Below, piece by piece: positions 9,182-17,821 of a stretch of DNA of 64,000 nucleotides. The stretch is from Pseudoflavitalea rhizosphaerae (GTDB taxonomy: Bacteria > Bacteroidota > Bacteroidia > Chitinophagales > Chitinophagaceae), in assembly GCF_003991355.1 (NCBI RefSeq), contig NZ_RCSU01000006.1, positions 186,001 to 250,000 of the forward strand, written 5' to 3'. Each line of letters starts with the position of its first letter. The stretch's first letter is position 1. A program made the translations under genes and the position numbers. Under the pieces are notes generated by a model. That model made no database searches. It was not told where the DNA came from and was given only the letters and a program-made list of their open reading frames with translations.

Positions 9182-9451
9182 TCGGTCAACGGATTAATCG
9201 CAGCCTGCATATCCCGTCAGTGCTGCTGATGATCATATGTGTTAATAGTTACAGTTAAAGGTCCGGGCTGATTCAGGGCAACTGGCAAACAAAAGGAGAG
9301 CGGTCCCTGGTTTGGAGTAAGTATTTCGAAAGGAATGCAGCAGCTGGTCCCGGTTACCGGGAAAGGAATGTTTGTCAAATATAAAAAAAATAAGCATTGG
9401 TATGAAAAACAGGCGATTCGGATTATCATCGCTACCGGTCATCAATACAGC

Positions 9452-9482
9452 TTTGAAAAGCCCGTAACAATTGCCATATTTG
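9452..9482 (+). promoter_or_regulatory. Bacteroidota-type sigma promoter
   Basis: TTTG at 9452-9455, a 19-bp spacer and CATATTTG at 9475-9482 match the Bacteroidota consensus (TTTG, 19-21 bp, TAnnTTTG) at all but one position. Transcription would begin near 9488, just before the ATG at 9510. That argues against the earlier in-frame start at 9471. The remaining 9182-9451 stretch contains no gene I can support. Confidence 0.65.
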
Positions 9483-9509
9483 ATCATCCTTACAGAAAAA
9501 TTCTGCAAA

Positions 9510-10970
9510 ATGACAATCCTCTCCAGACTACTGACACAATCTGCCTGCATTTTATTGCTTAGCGTGCTATCCCTGACAGGCTTCGCACAGCGAACCCTTC
9601 AACAGCGGACCGACTCTGTTGCTGCGCTGACAAAAAAATACGTGAATGAAAAAGATGCAGAAAAGTTGTATGATCTCACGGCACAGGATTTCAAAAATGC
9701 AATCAAAAAAGAAGAATTCATCAACGTTACACAAAAGTCTCTTTTCCCATTGGGCGAACTGAAGGAGATCATCTTTGAAAGGAATGCAGATGGCGTGATC
9801 CTTTACAAAGGCATATTTGCCACGAAGCCGATGACATTGGCGATAGGACTGGGCGATGGCGATAAAGTGTCTACTTTTTTCTTCAGGCAATATATCGCCC
9901 CAAGGGCAGGCGTTGAAAAGATCCCGCACAATAATCCTTTGAAAACGGAGCAGGACAAAATAGTTGACTCCATCGTAAGGACCTACTTGCAGCAGGCAGG
10001 AACAGAAGGTGCAAGTATCGGCATCCTGAAGAACGGTACAACCTGGTTTTATGGTTACGGAGAGGCTGATAAAACAAAGCACAATATTCCGGCCAGCAAT
10101 ACGCTGTTTGAACTGGGATCGATCAGTAAAACCATTACTGCTACTATCGTGGCGCTGGCCATAGGAGAGGGTAAGGTGAAGCTGGATGACCCGGTGAACA
10201 AATATCTTCCTGATTCCATTCCTTCCCTGGAATTCAATGGCTGTGTTGTTACCATAAAAGATTTGCTGAACCATACATCGGCCTTACCGCGGATGCCGGC
10301 GGATTTCAAAGATGAAAGGATCGATGAAAATGGGACCATCATTTATCCCATTGAAAAATTCTTCGGTTGGTTGAAGCACCTGAAACTCACGCGGGAGCCG
10401 GGTTTGAAGAGCGAGTATTCCAATGCCGGATTTGCACTGGCCAGTACCATAATGCAAAGGACCTACAATATGAGCTATGAAGAGATGGTGCAAAAATTCA
10501 TTGCACATCCGATGGGGATGAAGAATATACGCATCGATATCCGTCAGCAGGATTCCGCAGCCTATGCCAAAGGGTATGATGAAGATGGCAGTTATCATTT
10601 TCCCCGTAACCTGCCTCCAATTTACCAGGGCGCAGGCGGATTGCGCTCCAACGCTGCCGATATGCTTAAATATGCAAAGGCACAATGGGATGCGCCCAAC
10701 AAAAAACTGGAAAAAGCAATACAGCTTACGCATGATACCACTTTTTCAGACAAGAATTTTCATATCGGTATGGCATGGGTGCTGTTGAAATATGGAAAAC
10801 TCAACGCGCTTTTCCATAACGGAGCATCAGGTGGCTTTCGTTCCTACCTGGGTGTAGCCCCGGAAAAGAAAGTGGCGGTGGTTATCCTGGTGAACAGCAC
10901 AGTGGGGGCAGACAAGCAAGGTGCGATGCTCCTGCAACGGCTAACAACAGCTGATCTTACCAAACCTTGA
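9510..10970 (+). CDS. Secreted serine hydrolase, class C beta-lactamase / esterase family
   Basis: The ATG at 9510 gives 486 residues with a signal peptide ending at GFAQ. Residues about 30-120 form a DUF3887-like leader domain (KYVNEKDAEKLYDLTAQDFKNAI). The beta-lactamase domain follows, with catalytic S204-x-x-K207 (in FELGSISK), Y303-S-N and H436-N-G in the place of the KTG motif. This triad is the serine beta-lactamase/D-alanyl carboxypeptidase/esterase set; HNG is common in the esterase- and peptidase-like members. Periplasmic peptide or ester hydrolysis is likely; true beta-lactam hydrolysis cannot be inferred. The gene tail overlaps the converging gene at 10957 by 14 bp. Confidence 0.9.
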   Translation: MTILSRLLTQSACILLLSVLSLTGFAQRTLQQRTDSVAALTKKYVNEKDAEKLYDLTAQDFKNAIKKEEFINVTQKSLFPLGELKEIIFERNADGVILYKGIFATKPMTLAIGLGDGDKVSTFFFRQYIAPRAGVEKIPHNNPLKTEQDKIVDSIVRTYLQQAGTEGASIGILKNGTTWFYGYGEADKTKHNIPASNTLFELGSISKTITATIVALAIGEGKVKLDDPVNKYLPDSIPSLEFNGCVVTIKDLLNHTSALPRMPADFKDERIDENGTIIYPIEKFFGWLKHLKLTREPGLKSEYSNAGFALASTIMQRTYNMSYEEMVQKFIAHPMGMKNIRIDIRQQDSAAYAKGYDEDGSYHFPRNLPPIYQGAGGLRSNAADMLKYAKAQWDAPNKKLEKAIQLTHDTTFSDKNFHIGMAWVLLKYGKLNALFHNGASGGFRSYLGVAPEKKVAVVILVNSTVGADKQGAMLLQRLTTADLTKP

Positions 10971-11250
10971 ATATCTCACGGGAACCAGTAAGGTACATAT
11001 CGGTATATCCCTGCATTGTTTCCTGCATTTTTCGGTTGACTTCTGTGTCTTCCTCATATTTTTTCCAGCTTTGCTCATAGGCTGTGAGGCTTTCGTATTC
11101 TGAAACGAGTATCACCCTGTTGAACTGGCCGGTTACATCGGTCATGATATGTTTTATTTCTGAATAACCTGCCATGGCTTCCTTGAATTTCTTTGCGAGT
11201 TTGGAGGCGTTGCCTGGCTTGCAAACGAAAATGTCGTGTACAATGATCAT
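10957..11250 (-). CDS. Small dimeric alpha-beta-barrel-like protein
   Basis: The 97-residue protein opens with IIVHDIFVCKPGNASKLAKKFKEAM and continues with QFNRVILVSEYESLTAYEQSW. This beta-alpha-beta pattern is typical of NIPSNAP/ABM-like dimeric ferredoxin-fold proteins. No catalytic residues are obvious. It ends inside the last codons of the converging hydrolase gene. Function unknown. Confidence 0.75.
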   Translation of the reverse strand: MIIVHDIFVCKPGNASKLAKKFKEAMAGYSEIKHIMTDVTGQFNRVILVSEYESLTAYEQSWKKYEEDTEVNRKMQETMQGYTDMYLTGSREIFKVW

Positions 11251-11415
11251 TGTTATGAGTTTGATGATTGAATAATCGATGGGTATTGGAGCGATATGAA
11301 GCTGAGATAGGTTGAATTGCTTTTCGAAGTTATTTCAATCCGCAGTAACCGGCTGTCTATTTTTCTACTATTACGAAGAATTGCCGTATCAGGCCGCGGA
11401 GGGATGGAACATGAC

Positions 11416-11451
11416 AAAAAAATGCCGGCAGGGAACTGAAACCCCGCCGGC
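11416..11451 (-). terminator. Rho-independent terminator of the DJ-1/PfpI gene
   Basis: GCCGGC at 11424-11429 pairs with GCCGGC at 11446-11451, with extra GGG/CCC pairing inside. On the minus strand the hairpin is followed by a run of seven T (complement of 11416-11422). It lies 20 bp after the stop of the minus-strand gene. The rest of the 11251-11471 gap shows nothing else. Confidence 0.75.
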
Positions 11452-11471
11452 GAATTATGAACTTGTACCGC

Positions 11472-12242
11472 TTATTTTTTCAGTTCTTTCAAAATAGCTT
11501 CGCCCACAGATTTGGCTGATTGCGGGTTCTGGCCGGTGATCACGCGCTGATCAACAGTAACGTGATTCTGCCAGAGACCTGATTTTTCAAATTTTGCCCC
11601 GCGATCAATGAGTTTGGATTCAAGTGCGAAAGGAACTATTTTTTCCATTTTTACAGCTTCCTCTTCTTCATTGGTGAAAGCGTTGATCTTCTTCCCGTCC
11701 ACCAGGTATTTCCCATTGGCGTCTTTTACATTCACCAGACCTGCGGGACCATGACAAACGGCGCTTACAATGCCACCATTGGTATAGATCATTGTGGCAA
11801 TATCGGACAGTCCTTTATCATCGGCCAGGTCCCACATGGCGCCGTGACCGCCTGCATAAAAGATAGCTGCATATTTTGAAGGGTCCACTTCCGATGGTTT
11901 CATCGTGTTTTCCACTTTTGCATGATAAGTAGGATCTTCCCAGAATTTCTTATTGACAGGATCATTCAGGTCGAAGCCGTCAACGGGTGCTTTACCTCCT
12001 TTGGGACTCACGAAATCGATCTCGTATCCGGCATCATGCAGCACTTCCCAGGGATGGGAAACCTCTCCGAGATAGTAGCCTGTTGGCTCCCCGGTATTTC
12101 CTTTTTTGTCGTGACTCGTAACAACGAATAAAATTTTCTTGCTCATGGTAATTGATTTTTTTGTTTGAGCTGTTGATTCCAGGTGAAAGGTTGTCAGCAA
12201 TAATGCTGCCACCGCCACTGCAACTGTCTGTATCTTTTTCAT
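11472..12242 (-). CDS. Secreted DJ-1/PfpI (Hsp31-like) family protein
   Basis: The 256-residue protein carries an N-terminal signal peptide (about residues 1-26, ending TAQ) before the DJ-1/PfpI domain. Key features are KKILFVVTSHDKKG, GYYLGEVSHPWEVL (Glu60 region), and the nucleophile elbow AVCHGPAGL with C163-H164. The family includes glutathione-independent glyoxalase III and Hsp31-type chaperone/deglycase enzymes. An internal Met (residue 33) could start a cytoplasmic form, but the signal-like leader argues for export. The Crp-type regulator gene lies 92 bp upstream on the same strand. Confidence 0.88.
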   Translation of the reverse strand: MKKIQTVAVAVAALLLTTFHLESTAQTKKSITMSKKILFVVTSHDKKGNTGEPTGYYLGEVSHPWEVLHDAGYEIDFVSPKGGKAPVDGFDLNDPVNKKFWEDPTYHAKVENTMKPSEVDPSKYAAIFYAGGHGAMWDLADDKGLSDIATMIYTNGGIVSAVCHGPAGLVNVKDANGKYLVDGKKINAFTNEEEEAVKMEKIVPFALESKLIDRGAKFEKSGLWQNHVTVDQRVITGQNPQSAKSVGEAILKELKK

Positions 12243-12334
12243 TTCTCTTTTGAATTACAGCACAAAGTTGGGGCGTCGGGCAGGGGTGGCCAATGAGGCA
12301 GGTCACAAATTTTCTGTGAGGTAGATCACAGTTT

Positions 12335-12904
12335 TTAATCGGACAGGCGGCTGAGGGTTTCGCGGGACACGCCGAGGTAGGAGGCGATCAGGGTTTTGGA
12401 GAGTCGCTGACTGAGGCCGGGGTAAAGGCTCAGGAACTCTTCATAGCGTTCTTTTGCATTGTTGTTGAGCAGCGAGAGAATGCGCCTCTGCTGGGATACA
12501 AAACCTCCGGTTGCTTTTTTCCGGAAGAAATGTTCCAGCTTATGGAATTCTTTGCAGAGCCGCTCCCTGTTCGCATAGCTGATGGTAAGCAGTTCACTGT
12601 TTTCAACACAACTGATGTTCACCACTGCAGGTGATTCAAAATAGTTGGCCCTGTAATCCGCCACCCACCAGTCTTCCGGGGCAAACTGAAGGATATGTTC
12701 ATGGCCGTCATCGCTGGTATGGTATACTTTCAGCAGCCCGGATACAACAAAATTATCGAAATGAGCATGCGCCATATCACCTTCCTGTAGCAGGAACTGG
12801 TGTTTTTTCAGTTTTCGCGTTTTGAAATGGGACATTACCCGGCTGAATTCTTCATCCGATAAGGGAACGATCTTTTCTATGTGCTGGCGCAGGATTGTAC
12901 TCAT
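12335..12904 (-). CDS. Crp/Fnr-family transcriptional regulator
   Basis: The 189-residue protein has a cyclic-nucleotide-binding-like beta barrel at residues about 25-115 (KHQFLLQEGDMAHAHFDNFVVSGLLKVYH, FAPEDWWVADY). A short helical C-terminus carries the HTH element LSKTLIASYLGVSRETLSRL. Conserved cAMP-binding residues are not evident, so the ligand is unknown. Bacteroidota have many such short Crp-like regulators. It is probably linked to the DJ-1/PfpI gene just downstream, perhaps a stress pair. Confidence 0.9.
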   Translation of the reverse strand: MSTILRQHIEKIVPLSDEEFSRVMSHFKTRKLKKHQFLLQEGDMAHAHFDNFVVSGLLKVYHTSDDGHEHILQFAPEDWWVADYRANYFESPAVVNISCVENSELLTISYANRERLCKEFHKLEHFFRKKATGGFVSQQRRILSLLNNNAKERYEEFLSLYPGLSQRLSKTLIASYLGVSRETLSRLSD

Positions 12905-12924
12905 TCGGGTACGAATCTACGGAA

Positions 12925-13362
12925 TTACTTAGCTTTTATTTTCGAGATGGTTGTTCCTGTGATTTTAGTGGGATTGTCCATATCCCGGATAGCAAATTCC
13001 ACCGAGGCTTTCACCAGGTCCTTCACTTTCTTGTTGTTGAAATCCTTCACGGTTTCAATGGGGATATGGCGGATCAGATTACCTGTTCCGGTGAGCAATT
13101 GATGGGGGTCCTTGAGCAGGGTGCCTTTATTGAAACCAAGATTAAGATGATTGGTGTAAATGGGGATCATGCAAAAGGAGTCAGCGAGTTTGTCCGAAAT
13201 GGAATAAGTGCTGGTGAGTGCATGCGTATGATAGAGCATTTCGTTGCTGGCAGGGTAGATATCCAGTATGAAGGTCCGGAGTTCTTTATACAACCGGACC
13301 AAAGAGGTTTCTTTGAATTCCAGGAGGAAAAGAAAATCTGGATGGATATTCCGTGTAGCCAT
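12925..13362 (-). CDS. DUF1801 domain protein
   Basis: The ATG at 13362 (MATRNIHPDF) gives 145 residues. YKELRTFILDIYPASNEMLYHTHALTST, then FCMIPIYTNHLNLGFNKG and RHIPIETVKDF match DUF1801. An upstream extension of the frame to 13467 would run into the response-regulator gene and lacks family similarity. It lies 25 bp downstream of the response regulator and may be in the same transcript. Confidence 0.82.
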   Translation of the reverse strand: MATRNIHPDFLFLLEFKETSLVRLYKELRTFILDIYPASNEMLYHTHALTSTYSISDKLADSFCMIPIYTNHLNLGFNKGTLLKDPHQLLTGTGNLIRHIPIETVKDFNNKKVKDLVKASVEFAIRDMDNPTKITGTTISKIKAK

Positions 13363-13387
13363 GAAAGTCAAGTTACAAAAATCCCTT

Positions 13388-14089
13388 CTATTTTGAAAGT
13401 ACCTGTTGCACCAGGTCCCGGTAGCTTCTGCCGATGGGAAGGCTCTTCCCGCTGATCTCAGTTGCAACGGAGGTGAAAGCTGTGATCCTTTCCTTGCCTA
13501 CGATGAAGCTTCGGTGGATCCGCAGGAATTTATCTTTTGGCAGCTGCATTTCCATTTCCGTCAATGAACATTTGGTGATGTATGATTTCTCGGTTGTAAC
13601 GATGCTGATGTATTCTTTTTTACTTTCGATGTAAAGAATATCGTTTAACCCGATCTTGATCTTTTTCTTATTGATGTTGATGAGGATATGCGCCTGTTCA
13701 ATAATTGAAGAAGGAGGAACGCTACCGGGAGCCTGCTGATTTTTCAGTTTGTTCACTGCCGTAAGGAAGCGGTTGAAGTGGATAGGTTTCAGGAGATAGT
13801 CCACTACATTGAGATCATAGCCATCGATCGCATAGTCGCGATACGCAGTGGTTACAATCACTTGCGGTGGATTTTTCAGGGTGCGTAAAAAATCAAGCCC
13901 CTTGATCTTCGGCAGGTGGATATCCAGGAACATCACATCGATCTTATCCTTCTGCAGTACCTGCATAGCATAAATACCGTCACGGCAGGTACCGGCATAT
14001 TCGAGAAAGGGGACCTGTGAAATATAGTCCTGGATCACTTCTGCGGCCAGGGGTTCGTCTTCAATGATCAGGCAGTTAAATTTTTCCAT
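13388..14089 (-). CDS. LytTR-type response regulator
   Basis: The 233-residue protein has a receiver domain (residues 1-120) with acidic residues E10-D11-E12, phospho-acceptor D56 in DVMFLDIHLP, and conserved Thr/Lys positions (VVTTAYRDYA, YLLKPI). A LytTR DNA-binding domain spans about residues 135-233 (ILYIESKKEYISIVTTEKSY, FLRIHRSFIVG). Its start overlaps the end of the kinase gene by 14 bp, confirming a two-gene signalling unit. Target genes are not evident. Confidence 0.93.
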   Translation of the reverse strand: MEKFNCLIIEDEPLAAEVIQDYISQVPFLEYAGTCRDGIYAMQVLQKDKIDVMFLDIHLPKIKGLDFLRTLKNPPQVIVTTAYRDYAIDGYDLNVVDYLLKPIHFNRFLTAVNKLKNQQAPGSVPPSSIIEQAHILININKKKIKIGLNDILYIESKKEYISIVTTEKSYITKCSLTEMEMQLPKDKFLRIHRSFIVGKERITAFTSVATEISGKSLPIGRSYRDLVQQVLSK

Positions 14090-15140
14090 AGCTGTTCAGG
14101 TTTACCGAAAGTGTTACGCTGAAAACATTTTCTGATGGATCGATCTCCAGCTTCTGTTGTTTGTATATCAGTTCAAGCTGACGCTTTGTATTGTTGAGCC
14201 CGATATTGTTGGTCTGCTGCTGATTTCCATTCTTTTCGAAACTATTCTTCACACGGAAATTCAATAGTCCTTCCTTTACCGTAAGGTCGATATGTATGAA
14301 GGAATCGAAATGATTTTCACTGGCCCCATGTTTGAAAGCATTCTCCACCAGGGGTAATAATAATAAAGGAGCGATGGGCTGGGATGGTTGATCGATATTT
14401 CGATTGAAGGTTACGGTTAGTTCGTCTGTATACCTGATCTTTTGCAGATCGATATAGTCTTCCAGGAACTTAACTTCTTTTGAGAGGGGAATGGTATCGT
14501 TTCCTGATTCATAGAGCATGAAGCTGAGCAGCTCGGAAAGTTTGAGTACTACTTCCGGGGCCAGATCGCTTTTCTTTCGCGTAAGCGCATAGATATTGTT
14601 CAGGGTATTGAAAAGGAAATGAGGATTGAGCTGGCTTTTGAGCAATCTCAACTCTGTGCTGAGTTTCTCTTTCAGTAGTTCTTTCTCCCTTTCCCTGGCG
14701 GCCAGCTGGGTATTCACCAGGCGGAATGCCAGGAGCAGCCCGGCGGGGAAAGCCACTTCAATCATGAGGCTGAAGAATTTTTGTGGATCGAAGAATGCGC
14801 GGGCGGGCGGCACCGCTCCTTCATATACCAATGGGAGCACCACATGATGTGCCAGCACGATAATGGAACAGATAGCAGCAACATAGGGAATAAGTATCAG
14901 CGAAATATTTATTAAGATCGACTGTTTGTTCTTCACGATCCTCGGTAATGCAAAATAGGTAAGATAATAAGCAAAAGAAAGATGCACGAGCCCGTACAGG
15001 AATGAACCGATCACAGACCGGGTAGCGATCTTATTCATCGCCCAGTCCGGCATATAGTTCTTCATCCAAAGGAATTCAGAATACTCCAGCAGGGCCCAGT
15101 ATCCAAGCCAGAACAAAACATGCGGAAGCGCTTTCTTCAT
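14076..15140 (-). CDS. LytS/YehU-like sensor histidine kinase
   Basis: The 354-residue protein has four predicted N-terminal helices (to about residue 145), a short coiled coil, and the His_kinase domain with H174 in SQLNPHFLFNTLNN. The ATP-binding region includes LLLLPLVENAFKHG and FRVKNSF, with the closing GLNNTKRQLELIY. It phosphorylates the LytTR regulator encoded next. No extracytoplasmic sensor domain is present, so the input is probably sensed by the membrane segment. Confidence 0.93.
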   Translation of the reverse strand: MKKALPHVLFWLGYWALLEYSEFLWMKNYMPDWAMNKIATRSVIGSFLYGLVHLSFAYYLTYFALPRIVKNKQSILINISLILIPYVAAICSIIVLAHHVVLPLVYEGAVPPARAFFDPQKFFSLMIEVAFPAGLLLAFRLVNTQLAAREREKELLKEKLSTELRLLKSQLNPHFLFNTLNNIYALTRKKSDLAPEVVLKLSELLSFMLYESGNDTIPLSKEVKFLEDYIDLQKIRYTDELTVTFNRNIDQPSQPIAPLLLLPLVENAFKHGASENHFDSFIHIDLTVKEGLLNFRVKNSFEKNGNQQQTNNIGLNNTKRQLELIYKQQKLEIDPSENVFSVTLSVNLNSYGKI

Positions 15141-15350
15141 CAGGTAAAAATCGGTAAAACCGCTTTTCTGCCCAAATAGCTTCGTGAACGGCAGGAAAGC
15201 GTCTATGAATGTTTGGGATCCGGCTGCTGGTGCCGTGGTGAGAACATCAAATAGTGGAATCCTTCAACATACGGTATGCATAACCGTTTGTACAGTCCGG
15301 CGGATAATCACGGCTGTTGCTAGTTTTGGATAACCATTTAGTTCTCCCTT

Positions 15351-15527
15351 ATGAAAAAATATTTACCCCCGTTCCTGGTGTTGATGACGGGAATATTCCT
15401 GGAAATAAAACCTGTTACTCCAGTTGAACCAGGCGATCCTGAACCCGGAAACACGGATTTCTGGTCACAGTCCCGCATCATGCAGGGAGCCAGTGCAAAG
15501 ATTGCGATCCTGTACCTGCCGGAATGA
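15351..15527 (+). CDS. Possible small secreted peptide
   Basis: A 58-codon frame starts MKKYLPPFLVLMTGIF and continues with a proline/acid-rich stretch (KPVTPVEPGDPEPGN). The start suggests a weak signal or anchor sequence. A -10-like TAGTTTTG lies 22 bp upstream of the ATG (15321-15328) without a good -33. The frame is too short to be certain it is expressed. It sits 21 bp before the DoxX frame. The upstream stretch 15141-15320 shows nothing else. Confidence 0.4.
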   Translation: MKKYLPPFLVLMTGIFLEIKPVTPVEPGDPEPGNTDFWSQSRIMQGASAKIAILYLPE

Positions 15528-15548
15528 TTTTGAAAGACCTTCAAAACA

Positions 15549-15965
15549 ATGTGTATGCAAAGCTTCCCTTTTATTTCAATTCGTCAATCCCTGTTGCTGC
15601 TGCGATACAGCGTTGCATTGATATTCCTGGCCCATGCTGTAGTAAGATTGTTGCTTAGTGGTTCGGTTGAACAGTTTGCAGGATATCTCAACAATAAAGG
15701 ATTGGTATTTGGAACGGCCATTGTTTGGATGATAACTTTTTTTGAGATCATTGGTGGAATTGCGCTTATTGCAGGTCGTTATATCAGGTGTATTTCGGCA
15801 GGATTCATTGTGTTGTTACTGGCGGGCTGTGCATTGATCCATATTGAAAGAGGATGGTTTGTGGGAGAACATGGAAGCGGCGGCTGTGAGTACAGTTTTG
15901 CGTTGATCATGGCCTTGCTGGTGGTAGCGGCTGCCGGGAATAATCCTTCACAGAAATCTTTCTAA
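15549..15965 (+). CDS. DoxX/MauE-family membrane protein
   Basis: The protein of up to 138 residues has four transmembrane helices and the DoxX hallmark first helix LLLLRYSVALIFLAHAVVRLLLSG, then ITFFEIIGGIALIAGRYIR. The ATG at 15555 is an equally possible start. DoxX proteins are small membrane components of poorly defined redox or quinone-linked function. No partner oxidoreductase is adjacent. Confidence 0.8.
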   Translation: MCMQSFPFISIRQSLLLLRYSVALIFLAHAVVRLLLSGSVEQFAGYLNNKGLVFGTAIVWMITFFEIIGGIALIAGRYIRCISAGFIVLLLAGCALIHIERGWFVGEHGSGGCEYSFALIMALLVVAAAGNNPSQKSF

Positions 15966-16210
15966 ACTCCCTTTTTGATTCAATTCCGGGATCAAAGGAA
16001 TTGCCCCTGAAACTGAAAAAATGTGACTGGTGAGTTTAGATAAATGCCGGACCATTCCGGTTTCGCCGCAGTTCCGGTAAAGGGGGCTGCGGTTTGTTGT
16101 TAATGAGTTCGTTAACCTCTTATTAACCTGATTTTGATATATCCATAGCAAATGAAATCAGAAAAGTCCTGAATTTTGTGCCTCAAGATTTTTACGTATT
16201 TGATAGCCCA

Positions 16211-16603
16211 ATGAAGAGAGCCTTTTTTTTCATATTCCTGTTTACCCTTTTATTGCGAGGGGTTGATCAGGTGTCTGCAGGTAAACTGGTGCATACCACC
16301 TGTTTTCTGGCAGAGCAGGAATTCAGGAAAACACAAGAGGCCAGGGGCAGCCAGTCAGGAGAAGATCAGGGTACCATCAGGATCATACATGCCCTTGATC
16401 ATCAACAGGACCTGGTCTTCGAGGAAATAGTAGAAAACGATAATCACAACATCGCCAGAAAATATAAACTACTTACCGGGTATCTCTCTGTTCCTACCCA
16501 TACCTTCTTTCAAAATTACCTCTACGGTTGCCTGAGCGATTGCTTGCCTGGCGGCAACTATTTGCCTTGTAAATACATTGCTCAACGGGCTTTAAGGATC
16601 TGA
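16211..16603 (+). CDS. Small secreted protein of unknown function
   Basis: The ATG at 16211 gives 130 residues with a clear signal peptide (MKRAFFFIFLFTLLLRG...VSAG). The mature part has four cysteines, one in TTCFLAEQE and three near the C-terminus (LYGCLSDCLPGGNYLPCKY), which may form disulphides. No family is recognised. The gene precedes the RND efflux operon by 111 bp on the same strand. A GAATTTTG box at 16171-16178 is a partial promoter match. Confidence 0.6.
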   Translation: MKRAFFFIFLFTLLLRGVDQVSAGKLVHTTCFLAEQEFRKTQEARGSQSGEDQGTIRIIHALDHQQDLVFEEIVENDNHNIARKYKLLTGYLSVPTHTFFQNYLYGCLSDCLPGGNYLPCKYIAQRALRI

Positions 16604-16714
16604 TCACTGAACAATAAGCATCGGCTATCAATGGTGTAATCAAATTGTGGGTTACACACAGTATAGCCATGCCTTTAACCTAGGGTTTTAATCGCTCAAT
16701 TTTCACTAATGTCA

Positions 16715-17797
16715 ATGAAACAAATCGTTTTGTTCGCCAGCTTGTTGTGTCTGTTGTATCAGACAAGCTGCACCACTAAAGCAGAGGAAAGAGAAGAGGC
16801 CAGCAAATTTGCTGTAACCAGTCCGGTAATGCTGGACACTTCCTTTACGAAAGAGTATGTTTCGCAGATCCGGTCTGTCAGGAACATCGAGATCCGGGCA
16901 CAGGAAAAAGGATTCCTGGAAAATATTTATGTGGATGAAGGGCAATCTGTGAAAGCAGGACAGCTCCTCTTCAAGATCATGCCCAAACTGTATGAAGCGG
17001 AACTGATGAAGGCTGAGGCGGAAGCCAAAGCGGCAGACATCGAACTGCAGAATACCAGGGCGCTGGTGGAGAAGAATATCGTATCCAGGAATGAACAGGC
17101 AGTAGCGCAGGCAAAGCTGGACCAGGCCAAAGCTGAGATGGCGCTGGCAAAACTGCATCTTTCATTTACGGAGATCCGCGCTCCATTTGATGGTGTGATC
17201 GATCGTCTCCCCAAAAAACTCGGCAGCCTTATCGATGAAGGAGAGCTGCTGACAAGTCTTTCAGATAACAGCCAGATGTTCGCTTATTTCAATGTGTCAG
17301 AACCGGAATACCTGGAATACCAGACCAATTCCAAAAGCCGTGCACATGCGCAGGTGAACCTCCTTCTGGCGAATGCATCGCTGCTGCCATACCCCGGAAA
17401 AGTAGAAGTGATCGAAGGCGAATTCGATAATGAAACCGGGAATATCGCTTTCAGGGCCAGGTTCCCGAATCCCGACAGGCTGCTGAAAAACGGGGAAACA
17501 GGAAAAGTGATGATGACGATGCCACTGAAAAATGCCATCATCATTCCGCAAAAAGCGACTTATGAAATTCAGGACAAAAAATATGTTTTTGTAGTGGGTA
17601 AAGACAATAGGGTGAGGTCGCGCCACATTACCGTTGCTGCTGAAATACCTGACTTGTATGTATTGGCAGGAGGATTGGCGGCCGATGAAAAGATATTGCT
17701 TGAAGGGGTGCAGAAAGTAAAAGAGGAAGATCATGTCAACTTTGAATACCTGGAACCGAAGCAAGTGATTTCACATTTGAGATTAAAAGCGGAATAG
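16715..17797 (+). CDS. RND efflux periplasmic adaptor (membrane fusion) lipoprotein
   Basis: From ATG 16715 (an ATG two codons earlier, at 16709, is also possible) the protein has a lipoprotein signal with lipobox around LLYQTSC. The adaptor architecture follows: biotinyl-lipoyl half-motif (KGFLENIYVDEGQSVKAGQLLFKI), an alpha-helical hairpin (about residues 90-150), the second lipoyl half (IRAPFDGVIDRLPKKLGSLIDEG), a beta barrel and a membrane-proximal domain. It links the inner-membrane pump to the outer-membrane factor. It is the first gene of a three-gene operon. Confidence 0.93.
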   Translation: MKQIVLFASLLCLLYQTSCTTKAEEREEASKFAVTSPVMLDTSFTKEYVSQIRSVRNIEIRAQEKGFLENIYVDEGQSVKAGQLLFKIMPKLYEAELMKAEAEAKAADIELQNTRALVEKNIVSRNEQAVAQAKLDQAKAEMALAKLHLSFTEIRAPFDGVIDRLPKKLGSLIDEGELLTSLSDNSQMFAYFNVSEPEYLEYQTNSKSRAHAQVNLLLANASLLPYPGKVEVIEGEFDNETGNIAFRARFPNPDRLLKNGETGKVMMTMPLKNAIIIPQKATYEIQDKKYVFVVGKDNRVRSRHITVAAEIPDLYVLAGGLAADEKILLEGVQKVKEEDHVNFEYLEPKQVISHLRLKAE

Positions 17798-17821
17798 TAG
17801 TTCACCCTAATTGCGAGTTCA

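Noticed and set aside
9217-9550. Open minus-strand frames of 70 and 102 codons (and a plus-strand frame from 9335) upstream of the serine hydrolase
   Set aside because: Composition and lack of family patterns suggest chance frames, and the region holds the hydrolase promoter. I treat it as non-coding.
9510-10970. Assignment of the serine hydrolase as an antibiotic-resistance beta-lactamase
   Set aside because: The motifs fit the family, but HNG in place of KTG and the DUF3887-like leader are typical of non-lactamase members; sequence alone does not support resistance.
15338-15544. Minus-strand 68-codon frame opposite the small ORF before doxX
   Set aside because: It is antisense to the better-supported plus-strand frame and has no signal or family pattern.
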